A DNA stretch of 64,000 nucleotides from Druceiella hillmani. Taxonomy: Eukaryota; Arthropoda; Insecta; Lepidoptera; Hepialidae. The position numbers and the translations under genes are program-made. Within the stretch, counting starts at the first letter, position 1, and every line of letters starts with the position of its first letter. The notes under the pieces are model-generated. The model was not told the origin of the DNA. It was given only the letters and a program-made list of their open reading frames with translations, and did not search any database. The stretch spans positions 19,536,501 to 19,600,500 of the forward strand of contig JAYKKI010000006.1 in assembly GCA_039881145.1 (NCBI GenBank). The letters run 5' to 3'. Below, piece by piece: positions 11,403 through 22,640 of the stretch.

Positions 11403-11929
11403 GTTTCAAAAGACAAAAAGACACATCTTTTGATTAACTGCCTTAACTAAGTTTTAGTATAAAACACCAGATATATTTTTATAATTGCTTACCTTTGTAA
11501 GACATAAGTGGAATTTATTTTGCCACAAAGTCAAAATTTTTTGAAATGTTCGCCATAGGCATATGACATTTGATGCAAAGATGAATTTTGCTATTAATAC
11601 GAAATTAACATTGAGAACGAATAAAAATTCTATTCTGGATCAGTAACTACAACACTCATTTGTTTATTATAATAAATAAATCAATCTGTCCAGTGCTTAC
11701 GTGCGTATACAAACGTAAACACATACTATTTCTACGTAATATTTCTATTGAAATATTTGCAAATATTGTTATTTTTAACTACAAACTTATGTTGCTTAGT
11801 GCGTCTTTCAAAGGCGCACTAAGTTTAACTGACAATTGTTAATTTCTCAAAAACGCTTTAGTTTCATTACTCATTACTTTTATTGTATTTCAAGTTGCAC
11901 TTTTCTTCGTAGTTCGGCTCTAATATTCC

Positions 11930-12200
11930 TCAAATCTTGAATTAAAATACGACCTCATGAAGATAGACCCGATAACAAAATGGGTTAAAAAATGATCATT
12001 TTGAAGGTCTGCAAAATTTCCATAATGTCATTTTAAATGCCTAGTTATGAACCAAGGAATTACTTACTATTTGCAAATTTCAAATCACCGTATTATTTTG
12101 TTTAGAGGTTAGAAGCCTCCGACAGCTAGGCACACAAACAGACATACGATTTGTTACAACAATAGGGTTTCGTTTGAACTTTTTCGAACAGGAAACAGTA
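11930..12200. repeat. Dispersed repeat remnant, copy in A1
   Basis: Ends in aggttagaagcctccgacag and cacacaaacagacatacg. Similar sequence lies at 25,020-25,400 and, outside the triplication, at 52,590-52,830. This short-motif organisation recalls old dispersed repeats in arthropod genomes. The family is not identified. Confidence 0.4.
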
Positions 12201-12381
12201 AAAGCGACAGTAAATTGCAGACTTTGTTTATTGTAAATTTTATATTCTTTAAAAAGTAAATGATTTGAAAACGGTCTTTTATTATTGGAATTTATAGAGA
12301 TTCATTATAGAATTTATAGAGATTACCATACGTTTTATAACTGTGATATTTTTGTAACTATATAATAATAACTGTGATATT

Positions 12382-12618
12382 GAATATATTTGGCGTTAAT
12401 TTTGTAGAAATTCATTATTCACAATTAAATAAAACTACGTGATGTAGTATTATTTCTACTTTCTTTAAGTTCTTTACCACGATCTAGATTTCGTTGTATT
12501 ACGTGTTTGCTAATAGCCCACCTGAAGATGTTGTAATACAACGAAACCTGGGTCGTGGTAAAGAACTTAAAGAAAGTAGAAATAATACTACAACACGTAG
12601 TTTAATTTAATTGTGAAT
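12382..12618. mobile_element. Palindromic hammerhead-bearing element, copy 3
   Basis: 237 bp between perfect 12-bp repeats aactgtgatatt (12,370-12,381 and 12,619-12,630). The left end has the long outer terminus, the right lacks it. The ribozyme in the left arm is truncated after gttgtatta; the right arm keeps an intact core. The empty site is visible in A3 near 25,518 as aattgtgttatttatgtaac. Confidence 0.82.
12518..12558 (+). ncRNA. Hammerhead ribozyme motif (copy 3)
   Basis: ccac, CUGAAGA, unpaired U, guugu/acaac stem II, GAAA, CCUGGG, GUC with cleavage predicted after 12,554, gugg. The stem III palindrome CCUAGG has changed to CCUGGG. This keeps the CC/GG pairs inside one molecule but weakens dimer pairing. 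Confidence 0.68.
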
Positions 12619-12758
12619 AACTGTGATATTTTAATAACTATATGGAAATAATAATATAATAAATAAATAATAATAATAATATGTGTAATAGATGACCAAT
12701 ATAAATGTCAATATAGTGAAATAACACAAAGCTTATTTTACCGTTCCCATTATGTCAT

Positions 12759-12854
12759 AAGTTTTACAGATGATGTTACATGCCACGTCGCAAGTTTTAC
12801 AGATGATGTTACATGCCACGTCGCAAGTTTTACAGATGATGTTACATGCCACGA
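12759..12854. repeat. 33-bp tandem repeat, three copies
   Basis: Three nearly identical units beginning caagttttac, each including gatgatgttacatgccacg. The units begin near 12,758, 12,791 and 12,824. High identity implies recent expansion. The A2 and A3 counterparts (near 18,970 and 25,650) carry a single related segment. Confidence 0.9.
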
Positions 12855-12879
12855 CCTCACGAATCAGCAGTTTATCGAA

Positions 12880-13200
12880 TATCAACTTTCAATGCGTATC
12901 ATACAATACTTCATAATAAGGCAAATCTGACGGCATCAAGAATGTTGTTCATTGTCGGTAAAATTAAACAGGCATGCGCGCCACCCGGGTAATAAAAGTC
13001 AGAAAAAATGATGGAAAGTATTTTTCTCGCCGCCGGAACTCTATTGGTATTCGCGGGCGCAGTTGAGGAAAAGCTCTGGTGTAGAAAATTACGCAGCACG
13101 AGCGCGCCGCATTCTGATGCTCGCTTACCTGCAGGACCTCGAGGGACTTACTGGAGTTGCTGAAAATTCTTCTTCGATAAATGGAGGGTATTTCGCTTTT
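12880..13200. other. Conserved island N, copy 1 (in A1)
   Basis: CpG-rich island with gatggaaagtatttttctcg, ttggtattcgcgggcgcag and gcacgagcgcgccgc. Four other copies lie near 19,010, 25,735, 33,700 and 42,930. Overlapping short frames exist on both strands, but the A2 copy has a stop right after the shared peptide AER(A)R region and A3 loses that segment. A conserved noncoding element is therefore favoured. An exon is possible: ttggtattcgcag resembles a splice acceptor. Confidence 0.5.
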
Positions 13201-14045
13201 TGTTTTTTTTGTATTATTAAGATTCGATATACAAATGGAAAAAAATGTTATCGTTATCTCATCATTGTGTCCGTATGTCACAACACAGGAACTCTTTCGG
13301 ATTAAAAACAGTCGTGAAGAAATTTTACTGAAGAAAATAGTTGTATTACGCGATTACAAAATAAAAAAATATGTTAAATAATATTTTAAAATTTTTTTTA
13401 GAGTGCATTCTCATATTTTGAAAGTTGATATTTTCTTTTCCTCATGGAATCATAGAATGAGATATCGCTGACGAGTGTTTCAAAATGCATTTGATTAATA
13501 TATTCCACTAAGATTATTTGAAACGGCGTTTTCTTTTCGAGATATCAAGTCCCTACATCTTACATAAAAACGTCGAGGTGGGAGTCTCCGTTTTTAACCC
13601 CCCTTTTTAACATTTTAACCAATTATATCAAAAAATAAAATAGGAAAATGATATATCGACATCCAATAAATACTTCAATTTAAAGATAATTTGGTCAATT
13701 TGTATTAGTAAATTAAATGTATTTACGCGATCAAGTTATTAGACAAATATCTATTACTAATGTAATCTAAACACTACTATGCAATATAATTACACAGTAA
13801 GACTAATATACCATTGATATTTAAAATTTTATGTGTGCCCAATTTGTTTGTATTGAATTCTAGTCGTACTTAATATACTTATTTTAATGAGACAAAAAAC
13901 ACTCAATAAGTTGAAGAATTAAATCTAATTAAAAGGGGAGAAGTCAAACTGTGCGAGTGCGACATAATTTGTCATGATTATGTAGCATGGATCCAATAGC
14001 AAATTTTCCGGTTAGATTAAATATCGTCTTTAATACTATATAGTA

Positions 14046-14101
14046 TCAAGTAAAATATTCTCTGTATAATATATAATATATACAGAGAATATTTTACTTG
14101 A
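14046..14101. other. 23-bp perfect inverted repeat at the A1/A2 junction
   Basis: The arm caagtaaaatattctctgta is mirrored exactly downstream, with a 10-base AT loop. It lies where A1 homology ends and A2 homology begins. It may mark a rearrangement breakpoint or be a small foldback insertion. Confidence 0.75.
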
Positions 14102-14164
14102 AACAATTAACACACGTAAAGCCGAATAATTGAAAATTCTTTTTCTAGCAAGTCTTTAACGTGA

Positions 14165-14620
14165 ATTGTAAGTCACGTAGCGCAACAGTGGGAAGTGACA
14201 CCGCGATATTCGCTTTTGCGGCAGTGAGGTGCTTTTGCCGTTTGACATAAATTAACCTAATGGCGTTTTGAAAGGTGTGAAGCGCGAATGCAATTTAAAT
14301 TTTTCTGTATATATTTGAATAGTTTCACTAATTTTAGATGCTGACAGTGTCGACAGAGAAAACGTTTTTCGATTCGGTAGTTTCATCGAAATTATGAAAG
14401 TTTTGCTTTAGCTACAAGGAGGGGTCTATAAAGGTAAAAGAAAACATCCTTCTTTCTCTACTTTCATTGACTTTTCAAAGGAAATATTAATGCAGAAGCC
14501 TAAACCATCATCATCGTAGTATGCGAGTGTGTATATACTTGTAGGTACGGATATACTTACATAAGTATGTACGTATGTACCTGCATTTTCTAAGTCTTGT
14601 AAAATTCAAAGGGAGCGTAC
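14165..14620. other. Conserved island G, copy in A2
   Basis: Shares the acataaattaacctaatgg block, the ttttcgattcggtagtttca region and a (TACG)-type tail with the A1 and A3 copies. Downstream of 14,620 this copy is truncated relative to A1 and A3. Confidence 0.45.
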
Positions 14621-15129
14621 AGTTATCTATGGATATTTTTTATTTGAAAGTGCTTCGCGGAACAAATAAAATGATGATAGTCCGGCTGTTGATAGTTTTT
14701 AATGTAAAATAGGTATATTATTATTTTAATGACAATACTTGTGTGTATTTTAAAATAAAATAATATAATTAGTAATTTTCTTTTTAATATTTGTATACCT
14801 GAAATGCGATAATCGTCTCGCATCGATATAAATGATATTAAATTGCATATTTACCCAAATCGGTTCAAAATGTTAATTTTTTATAATATTATTTAAAAAA
14901 AGAAAAAATAAAATTAAAACAAGATCTGAAATAAGTATAGCAAAATGTATGGAAATTCAGTACATGGAGAAACTGTTATGTAAATTATGTTAGAAAAAAT
15001 AATGACATTTGAGTTAAGATTTTGAGCTTTAAATAGGTCATCACTTGGCTTTGAGTTATAAATTTTGATCGCCTTAAAGTCTATATTTCGACACAAAAAT
15101 AATTATTCATTAGCATCAGACAAATATTG

Positions 15130-15298
15130 AATATATTTGGCGTTAATTTTGCAGAAATTCATTATTCACAATTAAATGAAACTACGTGATGTAGTATTAT
15201 TTCTACTTTCTTTAAAATGATGGAAACCTAGGTCGTGGTAAAGAAATTAAAGGAAGTAGAAATAATACTACATCACGTAGTTTCATTTAATTGTGAAT
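15130..15298. mobile_element. Palindromic hammerhead element, copy 4 (internally deleted)
   Basis: 169 bp flanked by the 10-bp repeat acaaatattg (15,120-15,129 and 15,299-15,308). Both outer arms remain but the centre is deleted, removing one ribozyme completely and the CUGAAGA/stem II half of the other. Only gaaacctaggtcgtgg (15,224-15,239) remains. Confidence 0.75.
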
Positions 15299-16392
15299 AC
15301 AAATATTGCTAAATGTTTTCATATAATTCCATCGTTTAGACTTTTGTATTGTTTTGTATATTGTTAAGGAATCTGTCGAAAATTTTTTTTCTTCCAACTT
15401 CTTATTTTTAAGAAAAAAAGTTTTTTTGTGACCGTACTTATTTAAATAGTATGATAGATAATTAGTAAACTGAATTGTATATTTATTTATTTTCAATAAG
15501 AACTCACTTTGAATTAATAAGATAACTATGAATAAATAAAAGGACAAATAGAAGAAAAAAGACAGCGGAAATCGGTTTCTGCTTTTGTTGGTGAAGAAAA
15601 TATGATCCCACTCCATTTATTTGTTGATGAACTAGTTTCAATCATCAAACACGAAAATTTTATCAGCAAGTCATTTTTCAGGGTTCTTCAATGCGATGAG
15701 GAACCTTTATAACTTCATCATGTACTTCCGTACATCACAGCCTCACAGGTTCAGCAGGTTAAGAGCCAGGCGGATGAAGTTTTATGAGTAGATATTTCAG
15801 GTAAGGTTCTTATTAAGTACGTAGCAAAATATTTTTAAAATGTTTTTATTTACCGCCCCACACATACTGAGTAGAAGTGAATTTTTTTTCTACGCACCGC
15901 GAATGCCATTTAACATGTCTTTCAAAATTAAATTGAGATGCAATTTACTGCTTCCCATTGTTAAACTCATTTATGAGATATTGAGCTTCCAAACGGTATA
16001 TAATGTGACCCTATCTCTAAATTTTTCAACATACACTTGAACATTTTGGGAAAATTTTAGGAAATAGCATTTTGTAAAACTTTCATGTAAAATTATTTCG
16101 TTAAATTTGCATCAAAAATATCAAGATACGGGCATAACTTCATTAATCAGTTTATTTGCAAAATTATAGGATAGCCTAAACTTAAATTCGGAGAGCACAA
16201 TTTAGATTTTTGGAATTAACTTCCACTGCTTGAAGAATGGTTTCCGTATGTTGTTTTTCTTCACAATTAGATTGTTAAAAACCATTTCTGTTAATTTTAG
16301 TTGCAAATAAGCCATGACTCTTCTAGTAAACGTGAAAAGTATATCCGTTAAATAATTTGCAATTTCATTGAAATGCATTAGTTTTACTTTTA

Positions 16393-16456
16393 CCCGCGAA
16401 TAATGGTAGCCCCGACGGATTTTCTTGGGTTTGTAATTATATTAATAGGTTCTTAC
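16393..16456. repeat. Inverted repeat partner of 18,603-18,671
   Basis: Reverse complement of 18,603-18,671 at roughly 85-90% identity, including gacggattttcttgggtttg. It abuts the truncated palindromic element copy 5. The high identity compared with the A-unit divergence suggests a younger dispersed repeat present twice in opposite orientation. Confidence 0.65.
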
Positions 16457-16674
16457 GACCTAGGTTTTGTTGTATTACAACATCTTCAGGTGGGCTATTA
16501 GCAAAAATTTTTGAAAGAAAGAATCTTTGCTAATAGCCCACCTAAATACGTTGTAATACAACGAAACCTAGGTCGTGGTAAAGAACTTAAAGAAAGTAGA
16601 AATGATACTACGTCACGTAGTTTCATTTAATTGCGAATAATTAATTTATACAAAATTAACGCCAAATATATTCA
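16450..16674. mobile_element. Palindromic hammerhead element, copy 5 (both ribozymes mutated)
   Basis: The left arm is truncated at its outer side; the right arm ends with the full attaacgccaaatatattc terminus. The minus-strand motif (16,455-16,493) has GAAA changed to AAAA and lacks stem I. The plus-strand motif (16,538-16,578) has CUGAAGA changed to CUAAAUA. Both should be inactive. No clear target duplication is seen. Confidence 0.7.
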
Positions 16675-16904
16675 ATATTTGCTTTTTATATTCATCTACG
16701 ACTATACTCGTGTAATTGTTTAATATATATTAAGTTTTACCAACATTTTATTTTACGTAACATTTTAATAGCCAATTTTTTTACGTGGTTTTGTTCTGTA
16801 TATTCATTAATAAACATTTTCAGCGACTAAATTATTATTCTGTTATTTAAAGCTTTCAAATGCAAATAGGCGGTTAGCTTGAAAAAACAAATTCATAATT
16901 TGGC

Positions 16905-17110
16905 CGGAATACACCAGAAGCGGAAGTTAACAGCGTTACATGACACGGGTCTCGGAAAACAAGCGTTGGAAAACAGTCAAGAGGCAGCTGCGTGGCCCGC
17001 TTCCGTCGTAATCAAATTAACATGAACTCCTGTAACTGATTTTATACACAATATAAGCCTTCGATCACAGCATTCTTTGTTTATAGCATTATATGGCTGC
17101 CTGGTAGAAA
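16905..17110. other. Conserved island H, copy in A2
   Basis: Matches the A1 and A3 copies through gcggaagttaacagcg, cccgcttccgtcgtaatc and acatgaactcctg. It is CpG-rich against an AT-rich background. Confidence 0.45.
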
Positions 17111-17234
17111 ATGGAGCATTTAATCGTGCTTTGAAGTGTGAAAAAGATGAAACTTTGTAATAGGTAAAAAATGAAATGTATAAGAAGATGAAATGTATTT
17201 TGAAATTACTATTATATATTATAAATAGACTAAT

Positions 17235-17870
17235 ATCCTCATATTTGTAAAAGGGGGGGTGAATAAATTTTACCAAAACGTACCCGTTTGAAATTAACTT
17301 AATTAAAAACTTGTTTGTTACTTTAAGAATTTATTGTGTTCTTTTCGAAATCACAACTTATGATTGAAAAAAAACGTGTTGTGATTGTCTGTGTATGCCT
17401 GAAATTAAATGAAGTAAAATTTTGATAAATATTGTTAAAAACAACTGTGTCTCAATAAATTACGAATGCACTAATGTATGTTTATAATTATGTATATATT
17501 AATGTATGTTTATAATTATTATATGTATGTATATAATTATTACGGAGAGAGAATATAGTGTACTAAAATTATATCCGTCTAAAAGTAACTAAATTCAAAC
17601 ATTGTGTCTTTAAAAAGCAACTTGTACTTTCTGAATGAATTAGTGTATATATACAAGTGAAACAAAGATTGATTATTAGTAGTAAAAAGAGGCGCATTTG
17701 AACTTAGTTTATTAAAACTTTGTGACTTTGTGAATATTTCTTCGCAGAAAGTGATTTTTTTAATATACTTTTCTACTTGTTCTTTCTAATGTACTAATTA
17801 GTAAAACGAACAGTAAGTTGTAGTAAAAAGGCGTTTGTTTGAAATGGATTTATTTAAAACTTTTTGATTA
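17235..17870. repeat. ~120-145-bp sub-repeats, field in A2
   Basis: At least four degenerate units, with anchors near 17,247, 17,538, 17,657 and 17,803. Each has a gtgaata...tagtaaaa-like block followed by a cgtttgaaat-like block. This field is longer than its counterpart in A1. Confidence 0.6.
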
Positions 17871-18602
17871 AATCTTGTTTTTTTCTGTAATGTTATCTTG
17901 CATACTGTTTTAAATGATTCTTTCTTAATTTCTTTTATCTGCATATTATTCAAACATTTTCTCCATATATTACTTTTGATATAAGTTCGTGTGGTTTATA
18001 TTATTATCCATTTTCTATTACCTATACGAGCCTTCCATTAATGTTAGGTTGTTCGTCTATTAAAGCAAAATACATAGTAAAGCTTATACAGAGGAAAACA
18101 AAATTTTCAAGTTTCTATGGGAAGCGGGCGGTGTAGTGTGATAGCGCATTAAATAAATTTAGACTAGCTGAAAAATCTATTTTTAGGTTATTCCTTTCAT
18201 GAATCGGTGACCTGGAATTTAGCTGAAATTAATGTCAATTATGATCAAGATCCTAATTAACATTAGGAACAAAATAACAAAAAAGAAGTCTAGTCTGGAG
18301 GGGTATCTGTAAAGTTCATTTATTTATTACGACGTATATAAAAATTGGTTAAGTACAAGCAGAAATCGTAATACGAAGGTTTCGCACACACTTACTTGCT
18401 ATGAACATGTATTGCTTAGCACGTTTTTCACAAGCTTAAAGAAACGATGAATTTTTCAAAAGCACTTTGGTTACAATACTTATTATATTTTTAAATATTT
18501 TCTCATTCTCTTTAGTTTTTAAAAAAACTCACTACGGATCTAGGCGTTGTAATTGAAAAACGATTAAATAGATTTTTTGAAAATCTTCCGATTAAAAAAA
18601 AG

Positions 18603-18671
18603 TGAGAACCTATTAACATAATTACAAACTCAAGAAAATCCGTCGGAGCTGTCATTGCCATTACTATTCCC
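18603..18671. repeat. Inverted repeat partner of 16,393-16,456
   Basis: Contains acaaactcaagaaaatccg and gtcggagctgtcattg, the reverse complement of the left partner 2.2 kb upstream. Confidence 0.65.
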
Positions 18672-18786
18672 AATATCAATTATATTGTAGCAGCATGGAG
18701 AAGCTATTTGCACAAATAAGAGAATTTTAATTAGTCACGAATTGATAAAACTGCAAAATTTTAGGCATAGGCATACTTATCATTAT

Positions 18787-18788
<2 letters not shown>

Positions 18789-18843
<55 letters not shown>

Positions 18844-18866
18844 TGTGTGTGTGTGTGTGTGTGTAT
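18789..18866. repeat. (AT)n(GT)n microsatellite
   Basis: About 26 AT repeats followed by about 12 GT repeats. The preceding sequence acttatcattattgatata matches A3 near 25,497, where only gatatatata is present. The A2 array therefore grew from a short ancestral seed. Confidence 0.95.
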
Positions 18867-19009
18867 AACTGTAATATATCTGTAATTTGATGCAAATAGA
18901 TATAAATATCAATATATTATTTGGCATTCCGGAACACAGCTTGATTTACTGCCACTGTTATATCGCAAGCTTTACTGGTGCTGTTATACGTCATGTCAGC
19001 AGCTTGTCG

Positions 19010-19300
19010 AACGAAAATTTAAACAAGCTTCATTTTATTAATCTGGCGGTATCACCAATGTTGTTCATTCTTGGTAAACTTAAACAGGCACTCCCGCCAG
19101 CAAAACATGTTGAAAAATATAATGGAAAGAATCGGTAATCTATTGGTTTTCGCAGACGCAGGTTGAGAAAAAGCTCTGGTGTGGGAAATCACGCTGAACG
19201 TGCGCGCTGAGTTCTAAGCTTATCTGCGTGATCTCGAGAGACGCTCTAGTAGCTGGAGTAAACGAAAATTCTCTTTTCAGTAAAATGGTGAGAATGCCTC
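19010..19300. other. Conserved island N, copy 2 (in A2)
   Basis: Matches copy 1 through tgttgttcattcttggtaaa, ggttttcgcagacgcagg, aaaagctctggtgtgg and gaacgtgcgcgctga. The frame that is open in copy 1 is closed here by a TGA straight after the shared cgtgcgcgc block, arguing against a conserved protein. Confidence 0.5.
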
Positions 19301-20198
19301 TTTTTATTTTTCGTATTATTTCGCTACTTTGCTTTGTTTGTGAGTCAGTTCTTAGGTTAGAACATGAAAACTTTGTCAGATTAAGATCAGTTGTGATGAA
19401 ATTTTACATAAAGGTGAACTTGGATTACGTGAATACAAAGAAACGTGTTCACAGCTGAACAATTGAAAAAAATATTATAATTTTTTATAGGATTGTCTTT
19501 TTGAACGTTGAATGTGGAGATAATTTTTTCTCGCGAACAACTCCGAAAGGGCTGTCGTTGAGAAGTTCGGTAACGCGACCAGTAATTTTCCTTGAAGTGT
19601 CGTTTTCTTTGCAAGGTATCGAGTCTCTTATGATGGAAACGCCAAAGTAATCTCCATATTTATCTCTATTTATCCTTTAAATATACTGAACAAATACGGT
19701 ATAAATTTTTCTACTAAATATGCGGAAGAATTTAAACAAAAATCATGCCATCGATATTCAACAATTACTTCAATTCGAAGTTTATTTGTACTAATATATT
19801 AAATAGATTCAGACAAGGTAATTTGTATTAAACTTGTAAAAGGTTTACTAAGCAATATATTTACACACATATTGAAAAATAATATGCCTTCAATTTGTAA
19901 AACTTTACGTGTGTTTGATTGTTACTTAGTTTTGTACTTGTACTGAATTCTACTCGTACTTAACTGTTTTATTTTAATGACACAATAAGCCGTCAATAAA
20001 CTGAAGAATTAAGTAGAATAGGAAGAATAATAAACCGAATAGTGCACCAAAATTTGTTTTGATTATATTGTGAACATTGCCGGTTTAACGGAAAACCATA
20101 TAGTCACGTGAATATGTGCTGGATTTATTGTTACGTGAATCATTTAAGTAAAGGTTACCTGTATTTTTTGCAAAAAATTACACAATGTCAGTTCAAAC

Positions 20199-20387
20199 TT
20201 GGCTATTAATAGCATTGTTTACACTTGTGCATTTTTTCGTGATTTGGCGGTGTACATCACAGCATTTAAGTCTGAACCACCAAGCGCATGCGCTAATGCA
20301 TCCCGCAACCAGTTGACAGGTGACGTACTATGGACGAATTCCGGCTCCGATAGATTGGATTCTTATATTATCACAACAATGAATTGA
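20199..20387 (+). other. Short open frame paralogous to 26,849-27,040
   Basis: A 62-codon frame beginning at a TTG, so probably not a real start. The A3 counterpart is also open, and the two peptides share SACA, NQL, GD and SGSD(R/K)LD in the same order. The conservation could come from DNA-level constraint, since sites such as ccaagcgcatgcgc and ggctccgata are shared. It could be part of an exon, but no ATG, splice pair or family match supports that. Confidence 0.2.
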
Positions 20388-20959
20388 TAACTAAGCATAT
20401 CTTATACCGAGATTAAATGGCGAATGGCACACGCCTTTCATTAATCAACAATCTAAGGCAAGAGAGATCACACGTCAAGGGCATGCTTTAGACAAAAGTC
20501 TAAGTGAAAAAGCAAATAGAATTACACAAGAAAAAAGCCTAAGTAACTTACCTAATAACCATTACTACTACAGTGATACGTGGGACTTGCCTGTATAAGT
20601 TACATGTATATCGTTTCTAGTGGGGAAGTTGATCGATCATTGTGAAGTCTTCCATTAAAAGAGTTTCCTGATTCAAATAAAATAACGGGATGTCCCATTG
20701 AAGTAATGCAAAGGGACATTTCATTAGTTCTGAATCAGCGAAAATATTGTTAAAGTCAGTTTAAGAAAAATAGTAATTTTTTGTTCTGCAAAATCTCTAT
20801 CTGAGGCTCCTTCTGTAAATTGGATCCTTCTGTAAAATACACGTACTCTGTTGTGCAAGGACTCATGAATAGTTCTAAATAATTAGTAAAAGCTTACACG
20901 CATATAACAGAGTGAACCAAAATAAGTTTCCACAATTTTGCAAAATAAGCTTCAAAATA

Positions 20960-21700
20960 AGCTTCCAAGTTGTACTACGCAAATACTCAAATAAGCAATT
21001 TTCAATATTTTTTCATTTTCTTACTATTTTTTAAACTTGTGCATTTGGCTCAAAATCCACACACTCAAGAAACGAGATCTAGTGTAAAGAACACGAACAA
21101 CGTCGTTTCTGCTAGGCACAGAGCAGATGAACGCATCCTCCAATCACAGACGGGAGGAGCAGAAGAGGACGTCCCTTTACGAATTATGAAAACAAGTGCA
21201 ATTGTCAAAATATTTCTGAATATCTTGGCTAAGAAAATATCTAGTGTAGACTTACTAGAACTATAGAAGGAAGTCTCTATTGGTTAACAATAAAGTGCCA
21301 CAAATAGAAATATATTAACCATACCAACAAGTACTTATCACTAAACAGTCTTGGATTAAACTACGCTGGGCGAATTGAAGACCATCGGCAAGACTTGGAA
21401 TGCCGAAAATCATTTTGTCTTTAAAAATTCAAAATTCATATGACGTATAAGATCGATCAACGTGGATATACTTTGTCCCACCGAAGGTACATATCATGTG
21501 AAAGGAAAAAAATGTACTGAACTTGTAAATGAACTTGTGAAAAAATTATCATGCATCCTTGAATTGGGCGACATTAACGAAGTCTTTGAAAATTGAATTG
21601 AAAGTGTTTTGTAATATTTTTTTTTAATATGAAATCTCCTTCGCCAGATAGTCATAGTGATATGCAATGTGCTCCACCTCCTCTCCTTTAACTTTGATTA
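20960..21700. other. A2-specific segment
   Basis: No counterpart is seen in A1 or A3. It contains a 98-codon open frame (20,970-21,266), whose second half is polar and includes ARHRADERILQSQTGG. There is no recognisable family, signal or neighbour support, so I do not call a gene. Confidence 0.35.
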
Positions 21701-22224
21701 GCTTCCATTAATTATAATTTAGAGAGTTAACAGATATTGATTAATTTATCTTACATCTTTGTAAGTTATACCAGGTGACATATTTATATAGTAAAAAATA
21801 TATTACAATCAATATTTATAAATAGTTTAATAGAATTACTCGTACTTAATTAGTTAATTGTTTAATGCACGTTAATTGTCTGAGGTGTTTAGTTGGGGTC
21901 TTTTATATATAGGTGCCGTTACTTAACGTACTTTTATTTATTTGCGAAACTAAAGCGGCAAAAATGATAGGGCATTACGATACGGACGAACATCAGTATG
22001 TACTTAATTTATTTTGCAGTAAAGTAGTAAATTTTCTTAATGAAGGATATATAAGTTCCAATTCAAATTCGTGAGTAACCCATAGGACAACACTAACATT
22101 TTCTCTTATTCAAGTGAAACAAATTATATACGCTCTCAGCTCCATTGAAATAATTACCACAAATTAAGTCGAAAAACTGAAAATTCTATTTCCTCAGGCG
22201 AGTAGCACAAATGAGAATTATGTA

Positions 22225-22640
22225 ATTCGGTCGACTCTGCGTTTAGGTAGAACAATCGAACGAGCAAGTAAAATCGCGATATTCGCTTTAGAAATGCGGT
22301 GGCGCCGGCGTACTTTTCCTGTTTTGACATAAATTAACCTAATGACGTTTCCGAAGGCGTCGAGCGGATGAATCTAAATTTTTCTTCATATGTTTGAGAA
22401 ATTTCATAAAGTTTCAGATGCTGACAGTTTTGATGGAGAAAATATTTTTCGATTTATTACTTTCAACCAAATGGGAACCCATGAAAGCAAGGAAAGACGT
22501 CCTTCTCCCTTACTTTCATACTTATCAAACGAAATTTTAATGGATATGCATGTACAAAATCCGAGTCGGTAAGTATGCATGTACGTGTGCACTGTCAAAG
22601 GCTTATAAAGTCTACAAGGAACATAAGATTGTTTATGGAC
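22225..22640. other. Conserved island G, copy in A3
   Basis: Contains tcgcgatattcgcttta, also present in A2, and acataaattaacctaatgac. The following ~250 bp, to about 22,880, aligns with A1 7,560-7,740 but is missing from A2. Confidence 0.45.

Larger units (their letters stand above)
6500..14045. repeat. Tandem unit A1 of an old triplication
   Basis: This segment aligns in order with A2 (about 14,100-21,700) and A3 (about 21,750-27,860). Shared blocks include a ctctgaggt/gtctgaggt region near 6,560 and 21,880, island G, the sub-repeat field, island H, the segment tgtagcgtgac... near 11,235, and island N. Blocks match at roughly 65-85% with many indels between them, so the triplication is old. 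Mobile elements have since inserted separately into each unit. No conserved coding frame spans the blocks. Confidence 0.75.
14102..21700. repeat. Tandem unit A2
   Basis: Second copy of the triplicated unit. It aligns with A1 from island G (14,165) to the region ending near 20,100. It aligns with A3 further, to about 20,930, where tctgaggctccttctgta matches A3 near 27,702. About 20,960-21,700 is specific to A2. Confidence 0.72.

Noticed and set aside
12911..13305. Overlapping 62-105 codon frames on both strands over island N
   Set aside because: Frames occur on both strands because the island is GC-rich. The homologous copies at 19 kb and 25.8 kb break them with a stop and a deletion.
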